In this document: positions 11,578 through 23,800 of the stretch, piece after piece
Position numbering within the stretch: position 1 is the stretch's first letter
Layout: every line of letters begins with the position of its first letter
Assembly: GCA_014925825.1 (NCBI GenBank)
Contig: JACGCK010000027.1
Coordinates: forward strand, 62,001-126,000
Length of the DNA stretch: 64,000 nt
Source: Pholiota molesta
Lineage: Eukaryota > Basidiomycota > Agaricomycetes > Agaricales > Strophariaceae
Direction: 5' to 3'
The notes under the pieces: generated by a model
Databases searched by the model: none
Told to the model about the DNA's origin: nothing
Seen by the model: the letters and a program-made list of their open reading frames with translations, nothing else
Position numbers and translations under genes: made by a program

Positions 11578-13746
11578 ATGAACCGCGACGTCCAGAGCCA
11601 CTCTCGTCCAGCGCCCAGCTCTCGGCGCCGCGCTGCCTCGGCCGCCGCATGGCCCACCGACTCCGACGCGAGGCACGATAGTCGCGCAGACGCAGAACGC
11701 GAACACACTCCGCATCTTCCAGGCGCTGCAGTATGTCTCTGCGCCGCGTGCCACCTCAAGCTCAGCCGGTTTCCGCGGAGACAAGACGGCAGGATCATGC
11801 TGCCAGACCCGCTCGCGGCGAGGAGCGAGGTGGCCGCGGTAGGCAGAAGTTTTCACCCGCAAGCACGCGTCAGGACGCGCTCGAACGCACACGTCGATGG
11901 TGGGCGTGCGCAAGAAGATCGGAGGGTGCTGGAGACCCGCGATCGCTGGGATAACAGAGGCGAAGGACCGTCGACAGCGGGTGGAAACTATGGTCTCTCT
12001 CGTATGTGTCCTGCACGCTGCTTTCTGGCTTGTGACTATATGCTTGCCTTTTTAGGACCTGGAATACCGGTGAACGTCCTAGATGGTCGTCCACATCAGC
12101 TCGATGTTTTGCAAGAATTTGGAGCATCCAGCCGTGGTGGTGAGCCACCTCGGTATATATATGCTTGCAATGCTGATCATCTCTCGCTTTCTTTGCAGAC
12201 CAACTCCCCCATGCACCGGCTGCAACTCTAGGAGCGACTCGGAATAGACAAGGAAGTATAACTGGTAAATCTGGCCATCCAAGCGCGATTGGAATATCTT
12301 GACTGATATTTTGGCAGATCGCACACGACCTAGGAGGGTGTCGAAGCCCTACGATTCAAAGCCAAATATGGGTTTGGATTTCCAAGGGTGAGTGCCATGT
12401 ATTGACGCCAGCGCAAACCAACCTGATCGTTGGCCTAGATCTTCGACAGTCAGCCAGCAGTACGATGCGGCTCCCCGACATCCAGGCAAGGTGTATCCAG
12501 GCAAGTCTCGCTCTCTCCTGATGGGCCTACGTATGTTTAAAAAATATAATGAGTCTGATGCCTTCGACTCCACAGACCAGCAGCAACATCTATCGACCGC
12601 ATATGAGGACGTTACCTCACATCAGTCCGCGGCGTCGCTAGGTGAGGCTCTTTGCATTGCTCTCACCGGCGTTTTGGGATATTCTGCCGCCAGGGAAGTT
12701 ACGGCGCGGCTCGAGGCCAGACCCATACAACCCCCATGGGGGGAGTCGGTTTTCTCCGAGCACGCAAATCCCTCCCTCCTTGGTTTGGGCACTCTCCGAT
12801 CTCGCTTCATTTATTTATTTCTTCTTCCATGTGGCGCATGTTCTGATTGTCATGCCGATTCGTTTCAGGCCTTCAGGAAACCAATACCGCCACTTCGTCC
12901 TCATTCTCTCATGGCCGACCGCGTAGCGAATCTTATCACAATATGGTATCTAATCCCAAGTCGAAAGCACCCAGATCGAGCGCAAATCTTGGCAGCAGTC
13001 GCCCCTCGTCTTCTCATACGTCGCAGTACAATCACCCCTCGTTAGCACCGCCCCAACCATACCAACAAACTCCTACGAACCTATACTTTACCGACGCGGC
13101 TGGAGGAGACCCGCCGCCCCCGAAAGTCATCCGCTTTAAATCCCATCCGCGAAATCCACAGCCGGAAGTGTGGACGCACAACAATAATAACCATAATACT
13201 CAGGCAGCAAACGACACCAAAAACCCCGGCACCCCGCCTGATATGGGCCATTACGAAGGTGAGTATTCAGTACGCCGGGTGCTGTTCCCTCGAAATTAAA
13301 TTCTGATGTTCTCGTATGTAGGCCCAGGCGAAAGCTCCAGCAGCTCCAGCAGCATTGGCACATACAGAAATGGAGTCCTGCCGACAGGCCTGACTGGGCC
13401 CGCTGGTGAAGGACGTAGCTCGCAGGCGGGGCCTTCGAGCGTATCCCAGCAGCGCCAGCACTACCCCCCGCCGCCGCCGCAACAACAAGAATACCAGTAC
13501 CAGGCGCACCACCTGTCCCAAGCCCCCGCGCCCCCGCTGCAATTCCAGAGCCCGGTGACGCCGCAGATCCATGTCGCGAACACGGAGCGTGCGGCCGTGG
13601 GGAAGCCGCGGGCGCTGTCCGTTGTGCACGTCAAGTGGGACAGCGAGCGCAAGCGCCGGCAGGGGTACTTCGCGGCGCAGGACGATGGCGAAGAGAAGTC
13701 GCCCTTCAGGCACTATAATAAGACTGGGTGCGATTATGACGACTGA
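11578..13746 (+). CDS. Disordered protein of unknown function, 8 exons
   Basis: I do not recognise this gene. Exons 11578-12001, 12056-12139, 12199-12264, 12318-12387, 12439-12500, 12576-12641, 12869-13258 and 13322-13746 join to 1587 nt, giving 528 aa with no stop. Six of seven introns are phase 1 (the fourth is phase 2), and the intron after 12500 uses a GC donor (GCAAGT). The protein is low complexity throughout: Arg/Ala-rich N-terminus, Ser/Pro/Gln/Asn-rich middle, a Ser run after 13330, a PQQQEYQYQ stretch, and a more ordered-looking tail (RALSVVHVKWDSERKRRQGYF). No membrane segment or zinc-binding pattern is visible. The chain of small exons is well supported by splice signals and phase, but the start is uncertain because exon 1 is open upstream to 11497 and GC-rich. 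Confidence 0.6.
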
Positions 13747-14802
13747 TTCTATGGCTCGTCAGCGTCATTTGATCTGGTCTGCGAATACCACTCGCAATCG
13801 AGTGAAGGAAGGAACGTTTTGTTTATTATCTTCCTCTCTTACTTTCCTTAAAATTCCGTCGATTTATTACTTACTTATATGCACGCTTTTACGCTTTAAT
13901 AGTGGGACTGTTGGACTGGATGTACATAGGATACGCCCTTCGATTGAAGTGGCAATGATTTATTATTACTTTCCATACATAATTTGCATAGTAGATTTAC
14001 AATACATGTGTATATCTTTTGATACTTACTCGCACATAATACATTTATCCATCGTTCTCCGCGGCATGCGCGGAAGATCCTGTCTATATTATTATATATA
14101 TACATACTACCATTTTAACTGCTCAGTACCATAGCCTTGGGTGGTTTCACAGACCCGAGGGTACACATATCCATAATTAAAAGGTCTGGGTGCAGTGCAC
14201 CGTGCGCTGCATCGCGCAGCGCACCGCGTCTCGGTGCGCCACATATTGCTGTGGGTCCCTTTGCTTATTTAATTCTCTCGTTTCATCATTCTCGCGTTGT
14301 TCTCGCGTGCTATTTGCGTGGTTTACCCTTCACGCTTTCTATTTACCCTTGGCAACAATGGCAAGGGTCCTATAGGGTCCCATTGAATCTATGAAGATCT
14401 ATAACTATCTTTCCACGTGTCATGACCGACTTCGGAGATTGTATGGACCCGTTTTATACAATATTGACCCTATCGACAATGTATAAATGTAAACCAACCA
14501 CGACCGCGCGGTGTCATTGGCTGACGGACGAAATATATGACCAGCGCTGGTGCGAGCCGAGCTGACATCGCAAGTTTGCTTGCAATTTATTATATGCATA
14601 TAGCAAGACAAGTCGGTGGCTTCGAATCCAGAGCTTTCGAGGCCTGGGCGTTTATTATTACGGTTATCCGGCTAGAGTTTAAGCGCTGGCTCACGACGCT
14701 CAATTCAATCGATATTTATGTAGCTCATATGTAGTACGTGCATCAAATTAGAGGCTAGAGCATAGTACTATTACTGTATGACTATGATCTGAAGATAATA
14801 TA
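13747..14802. other. Intergenic flank before the transposon
   Basis: AT-rich 3' flank of the preceding gene, then sequence with small inverted repeats (around 14190-14240 and 14345-14370). No gene seen. The transposon's left end follows a TA dinucleotide at 14801-14802. Confidence 0.45.
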
Positions 14803-14815
14803 TGTCGCAAATTCC
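14803..14815 (+). repeat. Left terminal inverted repeat of the transposon
   Basis: TGTCGCAAATTCC, with weaker similarity to the right end continuing about 25 bases inward. Confidence 0.7.
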
Positions 14816-15329
14816 GTAGAGCCCTTATAAGCATGATAATTGATTAAATCGTATCTTACCTTGTAAACGAAGCAGTTAGTTTCTTAATGAGACCCTTGTC
14901 ATTACAATCACCGCACGTCTCATTATAATCGCACGTCTAGTCAATTGTAACGACGCTTCATTTCATTGTAAAGAATGTCTACATTATAATTGTCGCGCAC
15001 ATTACAAAGTGTAACTCGCCTTACAAGGTTCACTGATCCTTATAATTGAGGCCTAGGTATGTTAATAAAGAAACAGGATTTTAACGCAGCGCTTGACTTA
15101 CATTGCGCGGTCTACGATTTCAACTTCAAAGCCTAGTTATCTTTCATTAGTTGACTTACTTGATCAGCTCTAGGTTTTCACTTCATTGAATAGTTATACG
15201 ATCTTTACCTTTCACTGGTTAACTTACTTGACAGGCTTACTTACGACTAGTTATTATAGACTAACACTTGAAACTGTGAGAGAACGTTATTAGTCACATG
15301 ACCAGGCTTTGAATATTAATGAAAGACGT

Positions 15330-15417
15330 TACCAGAAGGATTCGAACCCCAGACCCATTGCTTAGGCGCGAACGCCATAATTGAATGCTCACAAAATTGC
15401 CACTACACCATATAGGC
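15330..15417 (-). pseudogene. tRNA-like relic inside the transposon
   Basis: On the minus strand an A-box-like TGGTGTAGTGG (15410-15400) is followed by a GGCG-TTCG-CGCC hairpin and a perfect B box GGTTCGAATCC (15348-15338). The acceptor stem does not pair and the T stem is weak, so this is not a working tRNA. It could be the head of a tRNA-derived SINE. The anticodon is not assignable. Confidence 0.4.
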
Positions 15418-15935
15418 TTTTATTGAGTGTGAGCGAACATTAATAGCACAGCTCAGTTGAAACTGCTCAATGGGTTAATTGTAACAGCCTTACCGTCGTT
15501 CAACAAACCTGTGCGCCTGGCCTTGCTCATTGACATGAGTCGCATCCAAATGAGTCCGAGTAATAATAAATGTAATCAGGGCTTTTAAATTATAGTAACA
15601 TCATATACACGCCAATTTATTACCGATTAAAAACATAATATAATGACTGAATCATCAATGGTTTGTACAATTGATCAAGAATGATAATATCGAAACGCCG
15701 GAAAGAGATGGGGTTGTGGTAATGATACAAGTAAGATGTCAATGGTAGTGTATTGTTATGGTACATCCGATTAGCGTCAAGAGATGATAGCGATTTTGTT
15801 AACAGCGACGGCGCTTAAATCATTTTGAAGATACAGAGTTTGAATTATCGTCGCAAGTCTGAATCGTGTCGCTGAATATAAGATTCAGAGATTTATCAGC
15901 GAACATAGAAAGATTTAAGCAAGTAAGAATTGAGC

Positions 15936-16579
15936 TTACTCGAGGATGGTTACACAGTTCAGATCCTGCTGACTTTCGAACGTCCTTCGAGTCCACTTCA
16001 GGTTATTGCGATTGCGTCTGTAGGTAGGTTTCCTCTCGTCAAGGAAGAAATGAACGCCTCCAACGTATTTTCGGATGCCAACTTGTTGATCCCCTTGAAA
16101 TACACGGGCTGTGCAATGCATATCGTCGCCGTGTGGGCCTGCGCTAATAAGAATTCAAGATATCGTCGCGTTAGCTTTAGGCGCTCATTGAGAATTATTA
16201 AATAGACATACCATACTAGAAAGGCCCCCTTGACCTCTGCGCTAGAGTGCTTTAACTGAGGCAGGAATTGGATCGCTCGAAGCGATGAAGAAAGTAGTTG
16301 GTCTTTAAGCTTCAGTAGACCAGGCTTGTCGGAGAGGATTGCAATGGTGTAGTTATTAGACGACGCAACAGGGATAATGTTGACGTAGGACGATGCGACG
16401 GGGAAAGCTGAGGACGATTTGGGTGCAATGGGAGCTGGCAATTTAGAAGGCGAGGTCGATCCAGACGAAGAGTGAAATCGAGGACGACATTGAACGTCGA
16501 CGGAATTTGGGGACGTCGAGGAGCAGCGTATTATGAGAGCGCTCAGTCTAAGCGATGCAGCTGAGAGAATTCGAAGCAT
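15936..16579 (-). CDS. Transposon-borne small gene, unknown function
   Basis: I do not recognise this protein. Exon 16579-16212 and exon 16143-15936 are separated by a 68-nt intron with donor GTATGT and acceptor TTAG, phase 2. Together they give 576 nt, 191 aa. The first third is Ser/Pro-rich with a hydrophobic start. The rest looks folded: YTIAILSDKPGLLKLKDQLL, then after the splice GPHGDDMHCTARVFQGD, VGGVHFFLDERKPTYRR and a basic tail. The unspliced frame is also open but replaces this compact block with a less natural one, so I prefer the spliced form. It is the gene nearest the left end and shares strand with the transposase, suggesting an element function. Confidence 0.55.
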
Positions 16580-17633
16580 GATTACGATTGACTAGTGGAG
16601 AATTTGAGGACTGAGCAGAGTAGTAAATGAAGCGTAGAGCGAAGCGGCAAATGAGGCCTAGTAGAGGTGCGATTTGGAAGCGTTTGATGCGCAAAAGAGT
16701 AGAGGAAGATGTAATATTGTCAGAAAGCAAAAGAGCAGCGAAATGATAAGGTTTATACCGTCTACTTCCTTTGAAGGTGTTTGAAATCGTCGGCGCCTAA
16801 TAATTATTATCCAGTCTAAGCTTAAACTTAATAACTATTACATGATAATACCGACGACGATTCAGATAATCTTTCTGAATCCTACATACATACTGTCTCA
16901 ATGATAGAATTTCGTCGGCGCGCCGCCGCCAGCCGTCGGGGGCAGACCCGCCCTGCTAATATGCAGAAGTTCCAAACCATCGCGACCGCGATCCCGTTAC
17001 CTTAGTCGCAATAGGTCCAGGCAGTCTACGACGTTCGTCGGGCAGCAGCTGTTTCTTATTATTAATAGAATCTGAATCATTGTTTAAATTCCGTGCTGTA
17101 TAATACAATTTAAATGACAATGGTCCAGGACATGCATTGTCAATGCTTTTACAGGGACCAACGTCGAACTTGATTCTGAACCAGATACCCTAACACCGAC
17201 GCAGGCTGCAGCGCAATCGCATTATTATAATGGACGTGGGAAATTGCAATAATAATGATCGACGGTCTTAGACTGTCATTTGGTCTAAGTATAAACCGAC
17301 GAGCACTGCAGTTTTCTGAATCGCGCGTTAAATAATATGGCATCGTTTAATTGACAGCCCAATTTATTAGAAGACACCAATGACATTTAGATTCAAGGGC
17401 GTATCGGAGCGCGCGTTCGCATTAATAAGTGGCAATGATGCGGAAATATCATTAAGCATTGACACGATTCTTCAGACCAGACGGCAATAAATCTTTGCAG
17501 AACTCTTTACACGATGTATCATATTAATATTAGCGAGACATTGGCAACTAGCTAATAGTAATAAAACGACGACATCGACCGATGGCTGAACGACATGAAT
17601 CTGAATGTGAATTGACTACAAAAAATATCAGAA

Positions 17634-20176
17634 TCAAGCGCCTCGACGAGATTCAGACTTCTTAGACTTCCCTCCCTTGCCTCCACGCCCACGAGTATTG
17701 ACGGCTTTGCCTGCAGCTGCAGCAGTTGAAGCAGGAACATCAGCATGGTTCGTTGAATCAGCTACCGGGATATCCATCTGCTTGTTTCGATTAGACGTAC
17801 GACGAGGTTCCGACGGCTTCTGAATCGCCACTGTATTAACGGGTTCGGAAGTTCCAGATCTATTAGAGGGACCAGATCCAGCGGAAGCCAGAACGGGTGC
17901 TCTAGCAGATTTAGAGGAACCACCTCCGATGGCTGGGACGGCTGCAGAGACGGAGTCAGGGATGAAAAGATCAGGATTCACAGCGGCCCCACGCGCTGAG
18001 ATAACAGGGCGCTTTGATTTGGAAAGGCTAGTAGTCGGCCGCGATTCAGATGGTGTGGATGATACAGATGAAGTCGGCTTGAGACGGCTTGAGAACGAGG
18101 GGATAGTCGCATTGAAATCAGCAGAAGAAACATGGTAATGGTCAACACCATCCGAGTCGGCGGCAACTTCAGCGTCCCTACTGCGAACAAGGCGACGGCA
18201 ATTGGCGCCGTCAGATGGTCCAGGTCCTCGAGAGGCCGACGAAATTGAATTCGAATGAGTCGGATTAGGTCCAGGAGATGCAGGTGAATTAGGGAGGGTA
18301 GAGAGGGCAGAGAGGGGTGAATCAGGTCCAGGGGGTGTGATAGAGAGAGATAGATTTTCGAGCCTGATCGTCATGTCCCCGTCGACGGTATGAGCATCTG
18401 ATTCAGAATCAATATCGTCGCCAGATCGGCCAGGACCTCCTTCGGATTCAGAACTGGGTGATTCAGAGTCGCCGGCATCGGATTCAGATTCAGACATTTG
18501 GGACAAGAGGTCAGCAATAGGCTGAGCTCCATCCCTAGCTCTGCGTTGAGTTTCGATGCGATCTTCATCTTCTGAGCTCTCTTCTTCGTCCGCAGTCTTT
18601 GTTGTAGGAAATACATTCTTGTTCCACTCGCGAAAAATACGGATGATCGTAGAATTCTTGGCGTGGCGGCCCTCAATCAGAAGTCGGCGATATCGCGCGT
18701 GTTTTGCAAGATAGTCGGTACCGGTATGCGTTCCAATCCCTCCTGCTCCAAATTCTTGATCAGGCGAAAGGGTATATTCTATCTAAAAATTGAACGAAAC
18801 CGTCAGTGAGATCAACCAATGAATCGATTTAAATTCAGGGATAATTTAAACATACCATTACGCCGAACCATGCTATCAGACCGCTCGTCGCCTCGATCGG
18901 TCTTCCATCAGCATGTCTGTATGAATTGTTCTTGTGCAGACTCGGTTTCTCGGCGTCGAGGTTACTTGGACCGTATATTACTACCCTCGCAAACTGTTGT
19001 AAGCGAAGTATAACACAGTAATAGGTCGTCAGTCTAAGATATAATGTGAAGGAAATAAAATTAAACATAATATTACATACCTGGTACATCTGCGGATTCT
19101 GGAAAAGATATTTCATGTCGCGCTCATGCCCAGGTTTAAACAGCACAGGTGGTATATCCGCATACGCGTCCGTTGTGATCTTTTTGCCATTCGACACAGA
19201 CGTGACACTGGTAATACCCAGAAGCTTGCGGATGGCGGGGTCGTTCGCACGGTCCACGGATGTCGCAGACTTTTCGAGATCGACGGCGGGTCCAGTGGCT
19301 GGAACAGTCTTCGTCGAGCGTCTGGAGCGTTTATTGACTTCGAGGTTGCGGAAGACGTCCTGCTTGATGTCAAAAACTTGTCCAGCGACGCTGCGAAGTC
19401 TATGCAGAGCAGACGCCAGCCCGGCGCTTGCGCCACGGACATACTAAAAGCATAATACATTATTAGATATTATATGGATGATTTTGAACGAATGTTAATA
19501 AATGACTTACATGGAGTTGAAATGCTTCGCTTCCATCTGCAATCTTTGAATGGTAGTCCCGAGGGGTGCAGTGGTACAGATCGGCCGTAGACCCAAGCTG
19601 AAGGTTGGCGTCGACATACCGCTCGACGCTATCATGTCGAAAGGCTGGTTTGGGGAGTCCGAATGCTGTTTCCGAGACCACGGGCATACAGTTCATTTGA
19701 TGGTACCATCCTAGACGCCTGATGAAAGCTACAGTGTCGGCATCGGGCTCGGCGGTAGATGCAGATTCAGACGCAGAGGTAACAGCAAAAGCAGTAGACA
19801 AACGTGCAGAAGCGACAGAAGCAGAGTCGGCAGGTCCAGGAACATCTGAGGGGGACGAGCGCTTAGCTTTTCGACCACGAGTTGTCTTCGCACTACTGAG
19901 CTTCAGCTCGTAGAGCTCGGTCTTGAGAGCCTTATTTTCAGCGTTGAGCCTGCCAACCTCCTGCTGCGCATCCACCATCGCCTAGATTCGTCCAAATAAA
20001 AGTTAATAACCGCAAAATCAGTCTAATAGCGACGGACAACATACTCTGAAATACCGCTGAGCGTCCGGGTTTCCAGTCATCCCATCCAGCATCATGGTGA
20101 TCGGCGTCGACTCGTCCTCAGAACCAGATTCAGAGCCTTCGGTTTCTGAAAAAGCAGGGGATACCGGGCGAGACAT
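17634..20176 (-). CDS. Transposon companion protein (750 aa), DUF6698-like core
   Basis: Five exons (20176-20045, 19981-19511, 19443-19081, 18993-18856, 18782-17634) sum to 2253 nt, all introns phase 0, no stop. The protein starts with an acidic/Ser segment, then a predicted coiled coil (EVGRLNAENKALKTELYELK, residues about 48-70), a linker, and a conserved-looking core in exons 2 to 5. That core includes RRLGWYHQMNCMPVVSE, DIPPVLFKPGHERDMKYLF, ARVVIYGPSNL, IEYTLSPDQEFG and RIFREWNKNVFP. About 300 Ser/Pro/Asp-rich residues follow and it ends in an RGRGGKGGKSKK basic tail. From memory, the ARVV-YG to SPD-EF pattern resembles basidiomycete proteins labelled DUF6698; that needs a profile search. 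It lies 0.7 kb downstream of the transposase on the same strand. Confidence 0.75.
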
Positions 20177-20872
20177 TGACAGTGGATGTAGGACTTGGGG
20201 AATTAAACAGCAATGTAGACGTTAGAGCGACTGCTGCAGTCATTGGAAAATCGTACAGCGCTTTTATATGTGGCTGAAGCTTCAGCGCAAAAATGAGGCT
20301 GAGGTTCCTCGTCGGATCATACTAATCCTGCGTATGGTCGATAGCGAAACACATTGACACGAGTATCAAAACGTGCAGAGAATCCAATTCGTCCACAAAC
20401 ATTGTCTGAATCTCTGGGCCAAGTTGTCGATGTCATATTACGCATTAAATTACATGTTTTAATATCTGAATTCCAAGCTATTCTTCACAGTCTAAGGTTC
20501 ACTGGTGTCATGTCAATGATTATGTCCTCTGAACCATCGTGCAGTTCATTCGCTGCACACATGTTTTACTTGTGTTTTACTATTGAATTGGGAAAGTCAT
20601 TTTAAATTCCATATTGGGCAAAAGACATTGACCTTTAAATTGAGTTTAATTTATTGAATGACGCTTATCATTATTGACAGTATGATTAGACTCAGCGCTC
20701 ATTGACAGTGCTCAGCGCTCAGGTCTAAGTAATATCCCTGATGTATATTACTACTCAATGTTATGCGTTATTCTGTCCAAATCATTATCGCTTGATACTT
20801 GTCATGATACAAGACTCTATATATGTAATTCAACCTGCAGTGTAGCCTACTTTAATTAGACAAATTTGTTCG

Positions 20873-23800
20873 TTATCTCTGAGCCCTCTGGTATGTAAAC
20901 ATTACCTTATGAGCAAGGCTCATCGACTTCGCCCTCCACCACATGTCAGCATCGATTACATCAAGAACAATATACTCATTTGAAAATTGAGCACTGTAGT
21001 CTTTGACCAGCAAGGCGCCCCGAATAATTGTCTCCAACTCCACCACAACACATGCAGACCGGGCACGAGCTACAACACGTGTGAAACGAAGAGCTTTGTC
21101 ACGTCCACGACCCAGCATTGGAACCGGATTGTCCATGGGCTGTATCAGGGCCATATGAAACGTCCGGCTATTGTGGTTTATGGTAAACATGTACAAGAGC
21201 TGGGCAAAAATGACGTCGGCTCCAGCTGCTTGCATAAGGACATAGTCGTATCGGGGTTCGTTGTGGAAATTAGGATTTACCCGTAGGATGTCGGTGTAAA
21301 ATTCAGAGTCTATGACGGATTCATAGGTGACTTTCAGCAGTTGATGAGGAATGACCTGTACGATACATTCTCAGAGTTAGAAAGAATTTAAAGCTTTTAA
21401 GTGTCAGAACATTACCTGATGATCCTCCGGTAAATGGACATTCACCCATACACGGGACTCTTTGACATAGATTACCGTGAGCGAATCAATTATCCTCTTT
21501 CGAAAATTTAAAAAAGCGCTATCGCCCAAATGAGCTTCTTCGACGTCCCGGAGAGTAATTGCGCCGAGACGCGATCCAATAGCAATATGCTGAATGTCGA
21601 TTATATCCTGGACCGTATCTGAATCATTGTCTGAACCCTGGACCAGCCTGTCACGGGCCTCATCAAGGCCGTCGATTTCCTCGCGAATCGTCATAGATAC
21701 GATGTTATTTTCCTCAAGACGAAGGATCTGTGGGTCGGAACATTAATAAATGAACTATCAGTTATTAAACAATCGACTCACTTGCGGATCGACATTCTTG
21801 AAGTTAGTATGGTGCATGTAGAATTTCTTGAGGGGTCGGTGTGCAGATTCGTTCGGTTTGGAGTTGAAATTGCGAGTAACACCTTTATTCTTGATGTCCT
21901 CGAACATATGCTGGTGGGTGTGCGCTTTCGGAAAGTTCCAGTCATTTTTTCGGTTGGGAAATTTCTCTTGATATGTCTATATTGTAAGAAAGAGACAAGC
22001 GAAAATGAGTATCCTTCAATTGATATTGAAATTAATCAAGGTAAAACAATACCTGGAGGGCTTTGTTCCACGTGACGAGCTCTTCTTGACCCTTCACCAG
22101 AGTAGCTTCTGTATGCATTGTAAGAGACGCGTACATGTCCAGCTCCAGATAACTCCGCATAAGAATAAGTAGCTGGTAGCCTTCGCGTGAGGTGCTTGCG
22201 CTGAGGACGTTGTGAGATGCATAAATTATTATCTTGAATCAATAGGTATTAGAGTTTGAATTCAATTAAATCATTGACAAGTTAAATCAGATCTGACATA
22301 CCTTTGATATATCCTCGTATTTACGACCGTCGGTAAAGTCGCTCGTCTTCATAAGAGAACCAAAATGGGTTAATCCACTCCATCGCGGAATCTCGGCGAT
22401 CCTGACATTGGTGAGGTGAGTGCAATTCAAAGTTAACAGGTGAATGTGAATGAATATTTACTGAGTGTCGACGAGCTTGGCAGATTCTCTCCCTAAATCA
22501 CGATTGACAATTTCCTTAAAAATCGCCCATAGATGGTGGGAGAATAATCCCCCATGGTACGCGTGAAGCCGATCCCAGGAAATGGCAGCATAAACATCTG
22601 TATACTTGAGCGACCAGAATGAATTCTGGAATCAATGGCGGACCGAGGCGCTTATTTTTAGTCTCAAGTTAAAAATAAACCTAGGATTCAGACAGACTGA
22701 CCTCGACATCGCGCAAGCCAAACGCCTTGAGCAACTCTTCTTGGTCTTTCTTGTTTAGCTTCTTAGCGTCATCGTAAATCTTCCTCATGGTGGTAGGCGT
22801 ACGCCTTTCAGCTGTTATTGAAATATCTGAAAGGTCTTCACTGGAGATGAGACAGACAGGACAAGGACGCGCACTGCGTAACCCACGAATAACCGCCATG
22901 AAACATCTGATAGAATAGATTAATCTTAACAATGCTCCAGGTAGGTAAAAAAAATTATGCAACGTACTGTTCTTCGTAATCAGCAGAGAGGATCAATATT
23001 ACTGGATAAATCAATCGAAGAACGCCGTCACCGCATCGCTTGTAGAATCCGGATTTCGCATGAGCCTGAATTGATTTAAGGATTGCTTCGAATGCTTTAT
23101 GCCAAACAATGCGCTTGAGATTCACAAAGGATTTTTTGCGTGTTTCACCAGCATCTTCCTTGACCTATTAACAAAGTTATAAGTCATCTAAGATGTCAAT
23201 GTGATGTATTCAATCAATGACGTACAATAGGCAACCATCCCACTAAGCGCCCGCCAGCGGTACCAGTCCCATTTCGCAGACCAACGGGCAGGTTTGCACA
23301 TCTGGCGAGAACAGGATATCCTTTGGCGGTTCCGAAGGACGACAACTGTGTCTTGTCTGCATATAGAAGAATGCAGAGTGGTGATCCACCTGTCGGTATC
23401 TCGTTCTAGTAGTCATTTTGGAAGGTGAGGCTAATAGAATAATATCTGAATCGCCAATGGGTTCAAACTTACCTGTAATTTCCACCAGCTGTCGGCAGTC
23501 CAAGGCTCGGTGATAATCCTTTGATATTTATCTTCTGTTTGATTGTACTTGAAAACGCGTTCCGCGTTCCATCGAAATTTCGAGACAATGTGAGGGTCCG
23601 ATGTAAGCTCGTCGCACCAGTCCCACAGTGACCGAGTCCATACATCATATTCCACTTTCGTTTCAGATGTTTCCTTGGGATATGGAATACTGAGAACCTC
23701 CTTATTGAACTAAAGAGTCGATCAGTGAATATAATATGTACAGACATCGCATAATAACTCACAGTAGTCGTCTTTGCACGAGCGGCTTCCCAGATAGCAG

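Noticed and set aside
15998..16579. Unspliced 193-codon frame
   Set aside because: Open by chance through the intron; the spliced form yields a more coherent C-terminus and uses canonical sites.
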